The notes: generated by a model from the letters alone, not told the origin. 11,975 bases of DNA from an uncultured bacterium (GCA_947365485.1 CANAXK010000029.1:1-11975); one strand, 5' to 3'; positions 1 to 6,775 are shown, counted from the first letter of the stretch. Made by a program: numbers and translations.

Positions 1-640
1 TAATCCGACGGGCTCTGTTATTCCGGACTGGATGCTTGAAAAGATTGTTGAAATCGCGCAAAAGAAAAATGTCTGGATTCTCTCTGACGAGGTGTATCGC
101 GGGTTGAATCTTATTGGAAAACCTTATTCAAAATCGATTGCTGATTTGTACTCAAAAGGAATTTCGGTTGGAAGCATGTCTAAAACCTACTCGCTTCCGG
201 GACTTCGCGTTGGCTGGATTGCAGCAAGGGAAGATTTGGTCGCAGAAATCAACCACCAGAGACAGTACAACACAATCAGTGTAAGTATTCTGGACGATTA
301 TTTTGCCTCTGTTGCGCTTGAAAACAGAGACGAAATTGCGCAACGGAATTTTTTAATAATGCATTCGGGATTGAAGATTTTAAAAAACTGGCTTGAGCGA
401 GAGCCGCAAGTTGACTGCGTAATGCCGATTGGAGGCACGACTGCGCTAATCAGGTACAATAAAAATATTCCTTCTCGAAAACTCTGCCGTGATTTGCAGG
501 CAAAAACAGGGGTTGCAATCCTTCCGGGCGAGACTCTGGAGATGGAAGGGTATTTGAGAGTTGGCTACTGCGTTGTGCCGGAGTGCTTGGAAGCTGCGCT
601 GGAGAAGTTTTCGGAATTTTTGAGGTCATTATGTCTATAA
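1..640 (+). CDS. Class I/II PLP-dependent aminotransferase, C-terminal part (5' end outside the window)
   Basis: The frame is open from base 2 and begins with Asn-Pro-Thr-Gly, the NPTG motif of fold-type I aminotransferases, so the gene starts upstream of the window and the ATG at 32 is internal. Next comes LSDEVY, where the Asp pairs with the PLP pyridine nitrogen and the Tyr is a cofactor contact. SMSKTYSLPGLRVGW follows; its Lys (codon 182-184) should form the Schiff base with PLP and its Arg should bind phosphate. Near the C-terminus GYLRVGY carries the Arg expected to bind the substrate carboxylate. The enzyme would transfer an amino group between an amino acid and a 2-oxo acid in the cytoplasm. 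The visible part is about 213 residues of a protein normally near 370-400. The substrate cannot be told from this half. The last 10 bases overlap the next gene. Confidence 0.93.
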   Translation, partial: NPTGSVIPDWMLEKIVEIAQKKNVWILSDEVYRGLNLIGKPYSKSIADLYSKGISVGSMSKTYSLPGLRVGWIAAREDLVAEINHQRQYNTISVSILDDYFASVALENRDEIAQRNFLIMHSGLKILKNWLEREPQVDCVMPIGGTTALIRYNKNIPSRKLCRDLQAKTGVAILPGETLEMEGYLRVGYCVVPECLEAALEKFSEFLRSLCL

Positions 641-783
641 ACGAAAAGAATGAAAAAGTTTTTACATTAAGAATAAAAAACGAACTGTTTGAGCGCATCA
701 AAAAAGATGCAGAGGATAACAAACGGTCTATTACAAAACATATTGAATACATTTTGGAAAACAGCTTGAAGTCTGAGAAATAA
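631..783 (+). CDS. Small ribbon-helix-helix (Arc/MetJ-type) DNA-binding protein, 50 aa
   Basis: This 50-residue protein starts at an ATG inside the last codons of the aminotransferase gene (10-base overlap, different frame). GAGG at 622-625 stands 5 bases before the ATG, which supports this start over a longer upstream one. Residues 9-15 (KVFTLRI) form a short strand with alternating residues. They are followed by two predicted helices, NELFERIKKDAEDN and SITKHIEYILEN, with Ser/Thr at the second helix cap: the ribbon-helix-helix layout in which a dimer inserts a two-stranded sheet into the DNA major groove. Such proteins are often antitoxins or autorepressors. No toxin partner is visible: the aminotransferase is upstream and recJ converges from the other side. 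The overlap suggests translational coupling to the aminotransferase. Family call by pattern only. Confidence 0.72.
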   Translation: MSINEKNEKVFTLRIKNELFERIKKDAEDNKRSITKHIEYILENSLKSEK

Positions 784-807
784 CATTAAGCTCAGCAGAA
801 AGGGTGT

Positions 808-3144
808 TTAACCCAAATCAATCACCATAAACTTATTCTTGTAATCATTAATAGTGTTCATCAACTCCACAAATTCCGCATACTTCAATGTGTGCAAGGT
901 CTTGGAAAGCTCAACCGACGATATAAACTCGATTTTGAACGATTCCTCGCCGCGCTCCTTAATCTTAATCATGCCGGTGTCTTCAAACATCTCGAGCAGA
1001 GTTTCAATAACCACATTTGTTACACCCAGAGCGGAAGCTGCACGGCAAAGACTGAAATCCCCGTCAAGAGTGTTGCAGGTGTAACGAATCATGCCGGAAA
1101 AGACCTTGAGAACCCCTTCTTCGTTGATTTTGTAGTTCTGATAATTCATGTAATGAATCGCGTCAGCTGCAAAGGTTGTCATTACGCTCTGCATTACATC
1201 CTCGTCTGCCGGATAATCAAAAAACATTAAAACATCGCTCTTGTGAGCATTCGAACGTGTTACAATGCAGTCGCAAATGCTCTTGAACGGCTTTAACTTC
1301 TCTAAAATGCTCCTGTCTTCAACAAAAGCGCAAATGCTTAGCTTCGAATTTTTGATGTAGTCGTTGACCTGTGCAAGAATATTTGTTTTTTTACGGTGGT
1401 CGTATATTTTAACCTTAGAAGTCTCTTCTTCCTTCAAACCGTCAGAATGCACATCCTTCAGGATTAATTGCACGGAAGTCACACCGTTAAAAGTATTCAG
1501 CTGCGGCGCAAACGCAATATCCATCCTGTCACCCTGAATAAGCGGAATATCGCCTCTTGACCACCACACGCAGTCAATTGTTCCGTTTGGCGCTTCGACT
1601 GTGAGCTTTAAGTGGTCCTTTGTTGAGCCCATTAATTTCTTTTGTTTTAAAGCAAGATTGTTTACAACAAAAGTCGGCGACGGGTTTGAGGCTCCGAACG
1701 GCTCAAGCTTGGAAATCTCCTCAACAAGCGAAACATCAACCTCGTCTATTGAAAGCTCCAAATCAACATCAATCGACGGGTTGAGCTTTTGCCCGTTAAG
1801 CATTTCATCAATGGTTTTGTTCAAGGCTTTTTTTACCGTGTCAAAAGAAGCCTTTTCCTCTGAAAACGCAAACCCTGCTGCAAGCTGGTGCCCGCCAAAA
1901 CCTTCAAGGTGCTCTGAAATGTTTGAGATAATATCGTAAAGGTTTAATTCCTTAACCCCACGCGCAGAACAGCGGAACATTTTTGTTTCTTCCGAATAAT
2001 TCATTATGAAAGTCGGCTTGTAATACTTTTCAACAAACTTTGAAGCCACAATCCCGATTATTCCGATGTGCCAATCTTTTGAAAACAGCACAATTGCGTT
2101 GTCACGGCTTTTTGAAGCGCGCCACATCTCATCAGCCTCTGCAAACATCTGGGAACACATTTCCTGACGGAGCTTGTTGAAGTTCTCGAGCGTGATTATT
2201 GCCATTTCGATTTCCTGCTTGTTTTCAGAAATCATAACCTTGATAGCAGAATCAACGGTGTCGATTCTGCCTGATGCGTTGATTCTCGGTGCAATCGTAA
2301 ACGCGATTTGCTCTGCTGTAAGCCCGTTGTCTGTTCCGACTCCGGCAACATCAAGCATTCTTTTTAACCCGTAATGCTTTCCTGATGCAATAAGCTCAAG
2401 CCCTTTTGTCACAAAGTACCTGTTTTCACCGATAAGCGGTACGATATCCGCGATTGTTCCGACTGTTACGAAAGGTAGAATTTCATAAGAGAAAGACAGC
2501 TTGTCGTATTTTTCAAGCACAGCCTGTGCAAGCTTAAATGCAACCCCGACGCCTGCAAGCGAGGTTAGTGACTCGATTTGTGCAGGGGTAAGTTTTTCAT
2601 CAAGCGCGTTCATTGCCTTTGGGTTGATGATAGCAAGTGCAGGAGGAAGCTCTTCCGGTGCTTCGTGGTGGTCTGTGATGATTACGTCGCGCTGGAAGCT
2701 GTTTATGAACTTAACTTCTTCAACGCTGCTAATGCCGTTGTCAACCGTGATTACGAGTTTTGGTTTTTTCTTTGTAAGAAGCTGAACCAGAGCCTTTGTA
2801 TTAAGTCCGTGGCCTTCGGATTCTCTGTCCGGGATGTAATAATCAACATTCGCGCCGAGGTAGACAAGGGTTTTCATAAGAACAGAGGTTGAGGTTACGC
2901 CGTCTGCGTCAAAATCGCCGTAGATAAGGATGTTTTCCTTTTCGTCTATGGCTTTAACAATACGCTCAACTGCTTTTGGCATATCGCAAAAAGCGTTAGG
3001 GTGCATTAACGTTATCCCCAACGGGTTAAGAAATTCTTCCTTTGCCGCTTCGGTCGTAATGCCCCTAACTTCTAATAATCTGTCTATTAAGGATTTTTTG
3101 CTTGTTTTATCCCCTTTTACTATCCATTCTTTTGTACAAGACAT
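808..3144 (-). CDS. recJ: Single-stranded-DNA-specific 5'-3' exonuclease RecJ
   Basis: A 778-residue DHH/DHHA1-family nuclease, close in length to the long Bacillus-type RecJ (about 780) and longer than E. coli RecJ (about 577). Metal-binding motifs are in order: YGDFDADG (75-82), VDNG (134-137), TDHH (157-160), GTIADIVPL (229-237) and RINASGRI (287-294). The DHHA1 domain carries IGIVASKF (363-370) and GFGGHQLAAGF (415-425). An OB-like region and an additional C-terminal domain (about 560-778) follow. RecJ degrades 5' ends of single-stranded DNA during RecFOR recombination, mismatch repair and base excision repair. The ATG is preceded by GGAAG at suitable distance. The start lies inside the 3' end of ctpA (25-base overlap), so the two are almost certainly co-transcribed and translationally coupled. 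It is convergent with the small RHH gene, with only 24 bases between. Confidence 0.97.
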   Translation of the reverse strand: MSCTKEWIVKGDKTSKKSLIDRLLEVRGITTEAAKEEFLNPLGITLMHPNAFCDMPKAVERIVKAIDEKENILIYGDFDADGVTSTSVLMKTLVYLGANVDYYIPDRESEGHGLNTKALVQLLTKKKPKLVITVDNGISSVEEVKFINSFQRDVIITDHHEAPEELPPALAIINPKAMNALDEKLTPAQIESLTSLAGVGVAFKLAQAVLEKYDKLSFSYEILPFVTVGTIADIVPLIGENRYFVTKGLELIASGKHYGLKRMLDVAGVGTDNGLTAEQIAFTIAPRINASGRIDTVDSAIKVMISENKQEIEMAIITLENFNKLRQEMCSQMFAEADEMWRASKSRDNAIVLFSKDWHIGIIGIVASKFVEKYYKPTFIMNYSEETKMFRCSARGVKELNLYDIISNISEHLEGFGGHQLAAGFAFSEEKASFDTVKKALNKTIDEMLNGQKLNPSIDVDLELSIDEVDVSLVEEISKLEPFGASNPSPTFVVNNLALKQKKLMGSTKDHLKLTVEAPNGTIDCVWWSRGDIPLIQGDRMDIAFAPQLNTFNGVTSVQLILKDVHSDGLKEEETSKVKIYDHRKKTNILAQVNDYIKNSKLSICAFVEDRSILEKLKPFKSICDCIVTRSNAHKSDVLMFFDYPADEDVMQSVMTTFAADAIHYMNYQNYKINEEGVLKVFSGMIRYTCNTLDGDFSLCRAASALGVTNVVIETLLEMFEDTGMIKIKERGEESFKIEFISSVELSKTLHTLKYAEFVELMNTINDYKNKFMVIDLG

Positions 3145-4328
3145 GTCATTTCTTCCAATACTTCAATAGCTTTCTTCAGTTGAACGTCCTCTTTAGCGTC
3201 GGCGTTCTCCTTAGTTAATTCTACCACAATATCAGGAGTTATGCCTTTTTTGTGAATATCAGTTCCTGATGGAGTCAAATACCTCTGAATAGTAATGTTC
3301 ATGCCTGCTTCATCCGGAAGCCTGTTGATTTCTTGCACAAGCCCTTTTCCGAAAGACTGCTCGCCGATGATTGTAGCTCTGTGATTGTCTTTGAGCGCGC
3401 CGGAAAGGATTTCACTTGCAGAAGCCGAGCCCTTGTTAATCAAGACCACAATCGGCTTGTCTGTTGCCTGCTGGTATCTTGCACGGGTGGTGTTTTTGTA
3501 GCTGTCTCTGTCAACCGTGCTTACAATAACTCCGCCTCTTAAAAGCATGTCAGAAATGTAAATTGCGTTGGTCAAAAGCCCGCCCGGGTTTGAGCGAAGG
3601 TCAATGATGAAGCCTTTCATTCCGCTTGAGTTGCTAAGGATTGATTCGATTTCAGAAGCAGCGTTTTTGCTTATAAACGAGCTCAACCTGATGTACTGGA
3701 TATCACCCGGAATCTTTGTTGTTTCAAACGGAGGCTTGCAGGATACTGATTTGACCTCGATTTCGTCTCTTACAACGCTGTAAGTCTTGTTTGGAACGCC
3801 TTTTCTCTGGATAAGAAGTGTTACTGTTGTACCTTTTTCACCGCGGATTTTGTCCGCAGCAGCTTCGATGTTTATGCCTTTTGTGCTCTCGCCGTTGATT
3901 TCCAGAATGTAATCGTCAGCCTGAAGCCCTGCTTTTTCAGCCGGAGAGTCTTCAAGAGGTGCGATGATTACGAGGTTTCCGTCACGGAGCCCGATTTGTG
4001 TCCCGATACCTTTTAGAGAACCTTTTATTGATTGGGTTTCTTCTGAAAACTCTTTAGGGTCTAAGAATCTTGTGTAGGGGTCGTTAAGGCTTGAGAGCAT
4101 TGTCTCGATTGCAACATAGGCATCTTCTTTTGTCTTAAGCTTGTTTTCGTAACGATATCTCCACTTTGTCCAATCCTGTGAATTGTTGGTCGGGTCATAG
4201 TACTTTTTGTTTACGATTTTCCACACGTCGTCATACAATTCAGCCGGCGTTGCTGCGTAGGCGCTTCCAATCGCCATTGATACCGCAGACATTAATATTA
4301 AACTTGATTTTATAAATCTTTTTTTCAT
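3120..4328 (-). CDS. ctpA: Carboxyl-terminal processing protease, S41 family (CtpA/Prc-like)
   Basis: 402 residues with a Sec-type signal peptide: basic MKKRFIK, a hydrophobic stretch to about 20, and an AYA cleavage site near 23-25. The mature enzyme should act outside the cytoplasmic membrane. A PDZ domain spans about 103-180 (GIGTQIGL ... AGLQADDYILEINGEST). The S41 protease core follows, with RSNPGG (245-250), GSASASEIL (300-308) and SFGKGLVQ (325-332). Spacing matches the Ser-Lys-Gln set of E. coli Prc, giving S303, K328 and Q332 as likely catalytic residues. It would cleave proteins near their C-termini, in envelope protein turnover or maturation; the target is unknown. GGAGGAG stands 8 bases before the ATG. 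It is the first gene of a ctpA-recJ pair, which joins an envelope protease to a repair nuclease without obvious functional logic. Confidence 0.95.
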   Translation of the reverse strand: MKKRFIKSSLILMSAVSMAIGSAYAATPAELYDDVWKIVNKKYYDPTNNSQDWTKWRYRYENKLKTKEDAYVAIETMLSSLNDPYTRFLDPKEFSEETQSIKGSLKGIGTQIGLRDGNLVIIAPLEDSPAEKAGLQADDYILEINGESTKGINIEAAADKIRGEKGTTVTLLIQRKGVPNKTYSVVRDEIEVKSVSCKPPFETTKIPGDIQYIRLSSFISKNAASEIESILSNSSGMKGFIIDLRSNPGGLLTNAIYISDMLLRGGVIVSTVDRDSYKNTTRARYQQATDKPIVVLINKGSASASEILSGALKDNHRATIIGEQSFGKGLVQEINRLPDEAGMNITIQRYLTPSGTDIHKKGITPDIVVELTKENADAKEDVQLKKAIEVLEEMTCLVQKNG

Positions 4329-4365
4329 TAACTATACTCCTCCATAGTCAAAAAGCGCTCTTTAT

Positions 4366-4397
4366 ATTATACTACACAATTTGTTTCTGTGTTTCAA
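4366..4397 (-). promoter_or_regulatory. Candidate ctpA-recJ promoter
   Basis: On the minus strand a perfect TATAAT (plus coordinates 4366-4371) lies about 37 bases before the ctpA ATG. The only good -35-like hexamer upstream is TTGAAA (4392-4397), at a non-ideal 20-base spacing. The -10 is convincing; the -35 assignment is weak. Confidence 0.4.
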
Positions 4398-4413
4398 ATA
4401 AAAAGATGATTAT

Positions 4414-4442
4414 TTGACGATTGTGGAGAAAAGTTATATAAT
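4414..4442 (+). promoter_or_regulatory. Near-consensus sigma-70-type promoter facing right, antisense to the 407-aa gene
   Basis: TTGACG (4414-4419), a 17-base spacer and a perfect TATAAT (4437-4442) match the housekeeping promoter consensus at 11 of 12 positions with ideal spacing. Transcription would start near 4449-4450 and run rightward through the hairpin at 4454-4486 into the 3' end of the minus-strand gene at 4489-5712. No plus-strand gene follows for several kilobases, so it may make a small or antisense RNA. Activity is inferred only from the match. Confidence 0.5.
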
Positions 4443-4453
4443 CGATTTTTAAT

Positions 4454-4486
4454 AATACAAGGGCGGCAATTTGCCGCACTTGTATT
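4454..4486 (-). terminator. Strong inverted repeat after the 407-aa gene, candidate terminator
   Basis: Arms aatacaag-g-gcggcaa and ttgccgc-a-cttgtatt pair over 15 positions with one mismatch around a very tight loop. It begins 3 bases beyond the stop codon of the 407-aa minus-strand gene, the usual place for a terminator. In neither direction is it followed by a long U tract (only a short gttt on the plus side; attattaaaaa on the minus side), so it may instead stabilise the 3' end or fold the leader of an RNA from the promoter at 4414. Confidence 0.5.
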
Positions 4487-4488
4487 GT

Positions 4489-5712
4489 TTATCCGAATAT
4501 TTTTTGCGCAAGTGCTTTGAGTTTTTCAAAGTCGTAACCTCTGGTGATAGAGCCTTCATAACCAAAATTATTCTTGTTTATATCATACGAGGCCTCATTT
4601 TTTGAATAACTTATTTCTGCACCATCAAAACTTGAACCATCTGGTTTAACATTTGGTGTTGTGTCATGTGAAACAAGTATTTTTTCAATCTCACCATTGC
4701 TACCATATTTTACTTCAATCCATCTTCCATCAGGAAGTTTTGCATTTGCCCAACCTTCGCCTTTTGTAATCTCAGGCTTAGGATTCATGTTAGCGACCTC
4801 TGCAAGCAATTTATTCGCATCATCAAAAGTCTTTTGGACTTTTGGGGCGTTATTATATGCTTTTAGATTAGTAGTATAATCATCTTTAACCTGTCGCTCT
4901 TTTGATGCAATATCTTTAGAAAGCGATTTTATTTCAGATTTCATTGCATTAAAAGACCAACGCTTTGCACTTTTCTCATAGAATTGACTGCGAGTCATTT
5001 TTTGCTCACCTTCTCCAATGCTAAAGTTTGCATCGTCTCCTTTTTCTCCCAGAGGCGTTAAAATGTATTTAATAACATCATCCTGCTTGTATCTAAATTC
5101 GTGTATTTTGTCAATGACATCCGGAAAATATTCTACAACATAGATTACATTATCCTTGTTTATCAATTTCAAGGCATTTTCTAACTGATTAAGATTTTCA
5201 GAAGTTCGTGCTTGGGCGAATGCATTAAACGCATTTTTGATTTTGTCCGCAACTTCTCTGCCTGCTTTTTGATTTTTGATAATAGAATCAACCTCTGCTT
5301 TGTTTGTCGGTTTAGCAGCTTTAGGTACTGTGACTTTGACCGATTCAGCGTCTTTTGCTGTCTGGGCTTCATCTACAGTTGGAGGCGTTTGCTCATCGGG
5401 GTTTGTTTGAGCAGGCGCCGGAGTTTCATTTCCCTCAGCCGGAGCCGGTGCTTCCGCTCCAAGCCATTCTTTTGCAAGGTCGTTTACTGCTTTGTCTGCG
5501 GTTGCTGCGTTTTTTACCGCGTAGGTGGTAATAGAGTTCATTGCTGCAACAACATCAATCGACTCTTTGATTGTTTTTCCGCCTTTGTCTGCGACGAACT
5601 CGTTCCAGATGGACGCGTTGATTTTTCCGTCTTTCTTGCCGTCTGCTGCGTCGAGTTTTTGCGCGATTTTTCCGGCGAGAGTGCCGTTCAATAGTGGGTT
5701 TACTTCTGTCAT
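4489..5712 (-). CDS. Hypothetical protein, 407 aa, with degenerate EF-hand-like N-terminal loop
   Basis: I do not recognise this as a named family. AGGAGA stands about 5 bases before the ATG, supporting the start. There is no signal peptide or membrane segment, so it is probably cytoplasmic unless exported by another route. Visible parts are: a compact N-terminal region with an EF-hand- or dockerin-like loop (DGKKDGKI, 24-31) that lacks the acidic residue at loop position 12, so calcium binding is doubtful; a Pro/Ala/Glu/Thr-rich flexible linker (about 86-115); a helical region (about 137-222); a charged, likely coiled-coil stretch (about 255-310); and a C-terminal part with PDGRWIEVKYGSNGEIEKIL (328-347), recalling short beta-hairpin repeats. 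It is monocistronic, between the MITE-like element upstream and a hairpin downstream. The layout suggests a scaffold or interaction protein, but no function can be assigned. Confidence 0.8.
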   Translation of the reverse strand: MTEVNPLLNGTLAGKIAQKLDAADGKKDGKINASIWNEFVADKGGKTIKESIDVVAAMNSITTYAVKNAATADKAVNDLAKEWLGAEAPAPAEGNETPAPAQTNPDEQTPPTVDEAQTAKDAESVKVTVPKAAKPTNKAEVDSIIKNQKAGREVADKIKNAFNAFAQARTSENLNQLENALKLINKDNVIYVVEYFPDVIDKIHEFRYKQDDVIKYILTPLGEKGDDANFSIGEGEQKMTRSQFYEKSAKRWSFNAMKSEIKSLSKDIASKERQVKDDYTTNLKAYNNAPKVQKTFDDANKLLAEVANMNPKPEITKGEGWANAKLPDGRWIEVKYGSNGEIEKILVSHDTTPNVKPDGSSFDGAEISYSKNEASYDINKNNFGYEGSITRGYDFEKLKALAQKIFG

Positions 5713-5735
5713 ACAAGTCTCCTTTATATAAATTA

Positions 5736-5747
5736 AGTTACATCAGG
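5736..5747. repeat. 12-bp direct repeat, left copy
   Basis: AGTTACATCAGG just outside the left inverted repeat matches AGTTACATTAGG at 6109-6120 at 11 of 12 positions. The right copy overlaps the right inverted repeat, so this is not a clean target-site duplication. GTTACA (5737-5742) also forms a dyad with TGTAAC (5748-5753). Confidence 0.55.
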
Positions 5748-5773
5748 TGTAACACAATACTATTCTGTTACAT
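5748..5773 (+). repeat. Left terminal inverted repeat of the MITE-like element
   Basis: Begins TGTAACACAATAC and ends TATTCTGTTACAT. Against the reverse complement of 6089-6115 it shows one substitution and one single-base gap over 27 columns. Confidence 0.75.
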
Positions 5774-5878
5774 GTGCTACGCACGTAGACCGTCTTGCCC
5801 TTATGGTATTTGGCCTACAGGCTTGGCGCTTTTGGGCTTGTTTTGTGACTACAAGTTGGGCGCGTTCCCTCCCTGGAT

Positions 5879-5897
5879 GGGGAGGGTTAGGGTGGGG
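5879..5897 (+). other. G-quadruplex motif, plus strand
   Basis: Four G runs, GGGG-A-GGG-TTA-GGG-T-GGGG, with loops of 1, 3 and 1 bases meet the standard G4 rule. The tract can alternatively pair with the C-rich tract at 5926-5946 as an imperfect stem. Confidence 0.6.
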
Positions 5898-5925
5898 TAC
5901 AACAAGCGCCAGACAAGGGATTGCT

Positions 5926-5946
5926 CCCTCACCCCAACCCTCTCCC
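5926..5946 (-). other. G-quadruplex motif, minus strand
   Basis: The plus strand reads CCC-TCA-CCCC-AA-CCC-TCT-CCC, so the minus strand carries four G runs with loops of 3, 2 and 3 bases. It lies 28 bases from the plus-strand motif and is partly complementary to it. From memory, similar ctcacccc-aaccctctccc text is a common dispersed intergenic repeat in bacterial genomes. Confidence 0.6.
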
Positions 5947-6088
5947 TTTTCAACAGGCGGAGTAGCCTAAATTCAAGACTACAAGCTTATTTTACCTCCA
6001 GGGCGAGGGAATTTATTTATAAACTTTTGTAACAATTTCATCTAAAGCCCTAAAGTTTTCCGGATTTGTGCCGTAAATATAAGTACTT

Positions 6089-6115
6089 ATGTAACAGAAT
6101 AGGTATTGAGTTACA
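6089..6115 (-). repeat. Right terminal inverted repeat of the MITE-like element
   Basis: ATGTAACAGAATA...GAGTTACA is the inverted partner of 5748-5773. It ends 13 bases before the recR stop codon, so the element sits immediately downstream of the yebC-ybaB-recR operon. Confidence 0.75.
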
Positions 6116-6128
6116 TTAGGAGGTAAAA

Positions 6129-6725
6129 TTATAGCTCTCTTCGGCCTTCAATAGCGCGCGCAAGGGTAACTTCATCTGCATATTCCAAATCAGCGCCTAC
6201 TGGAAGTCCGAAAGCTATGCGCGAAATCTTGATACCGAATGGTTTTATGAGTTTTGTTAAATAAAGGCTTGTAGCTTCGCCCTCAACAGACGGAGAAAGC
6301 GCAAGTATAACTTCCTGAACTTCTTCGCTCGTAAGCCTTGTGAGCAGCTCTTTTATCCTGATGTCCTCTGCTCCAATTCCGTCCATCGGCGAAAGAAGCC
6401 CCTGTAGTACATGGTAAAGTCCGCGGTATTCGTTGGTTTTTTCGATTGCTATAAGGTCTTTGGTCTCTGCTACTACACAAATTACCGAGCGGTTGCGATT
6501 TCTGGACTCGCAAATCTCGCAAGGGCTCTGGGATGATATGTTGTAGCAGATTTCACAGGTCTTAGAGCTCTTTTTTGCGTCAAGAATAGCATTTGCAAAT
6601 TTCTCAACCTCGCTCAAAGGCATCTTTAGTACCTGAAAAGCCATCCGTTGGGCTGACTTTGGTCCAACGGACGGAAATTTCTGAAACTGCTCAATTAGTG
6701 TTGCTATTGACTTTGGATAAATCAT
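6129..6725 (-). CDS. recR: Recombination mediator protein RecR
   Basis: 198 residues, the usual RecR length. The N-terminal helix-hairpin-helix region is at about 10-35 (FPSVGPKSAQRMAFQVL). A four-cysteine zinc finger follows at C57, C60, C69 and C72. The Toprim domain spans about 80-175, with the acidic VVAETKD (84-90) and SPSVEGEATSLYL (144-156). The typical C-terminal FGLPVGADLEYADEVTLARA (172-191) closes the protein. RecR works with RecO and RecF to load RecA on gapped single-stranded DNA covered by SSB. It is the last gene of the yebC-ybaB-recR operon; the ybaB-recR order is widely conserved. The 81-base gap to ybaB is filled by a GC-rich repeat, which also supplies the only purine-rich stretch before the ATG (GAGGGG, only 2 bases away, and GGAGGG farther upstream), so the ribosome site is non-ideal. 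The N-terminus fits the family. Confidence 0.96.
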   Translation of the reverse strand: MIYPKSIATLIEQFQKFPSVGPKSAQRMAFQVLKMPLSEVEKFANAILDAKKSSKTCEICYNISSQSPCEICESRNRNRSVICVVAETKDLIAIEKTNEYRGLYHVLQGLLSPMDGIGAEDIRIKELLTRLTSEEVQEVILALSPSVEGEATSLYLTKLIKPFGIKISRIAFGLPVGADLEYADEVTLARAIEGRREL

Positions 6726-6726
6726 A

Positions 6727-6775
6727 ACCCCTCATCCGCCCTCCGGGCAACTCCTCCCGCAAGGGGCGGAGGCAC
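6727..6775. repeat. GC-rich palindromic repeat between ybaB and recR
   Basis: TCCGCCC (6735-6741) and GGGCGGA (6764-6770) form a perfect 7-bp stem, and CCC-GCAA-GGG adds a smaller hairpin inside. The composition contrasts sharply with the surrounding AT-rich genes. The text 'cctcatccgccct...cccgcaagggg' resembles a widespread intergenic repeat family that I recall only from memory. It lies inside an operon and overlaps the recR ribosome-binding region. Confidence 0.6.

Larger units (their letters stand above)
5748..6115. mobile_element. MITE-like non-autonomous element (368 bp, no transposase)
   Basis: Nearly identical inverted repeats of 26 and 27 bp bound a GC-richer, non-coding interior in the gap between recR and the 407-aa gene. 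Inside are further imperfect inverted segments: a G-rich tract at 5879-5897 facing a C-rich tract at 5926-5946, GCCTACAGGC at 5813-5822, AGGC...GCCT at 5955-5968, and a 9-bp direct repeat gactacaag at 5847-5855 and 5977-5985. An open frame can be read through on the plus strand, but its composition (long runs reading from C/G-rich repeats) does not look like a protein. The structure is that of a miniature inverted-repeat element that would need a transposase supplied elsewhere. This gap holds nothing else I can identify. Confidence 0.6.

Noticed and set aside
797..820. Terminator between the RHH gene and recJ
   Set aside because: GGGT-gttta-ACCC is only a 4-bp stem with no U tract in either direction.
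2174..2785. Long plus-strand open frames opposite recJ
   Set aside because: They are antisense shadows of a well-supported recJ reading frame with no family resemblance or ribosome sites.
5694..6032. 112-codon plus-strand open frame through the MITE-like element
   Set aside because: It reads through the inverted repeats and C/G-rich tracts, has no ribosome site and its protein looks like translated repeat rather than a family.
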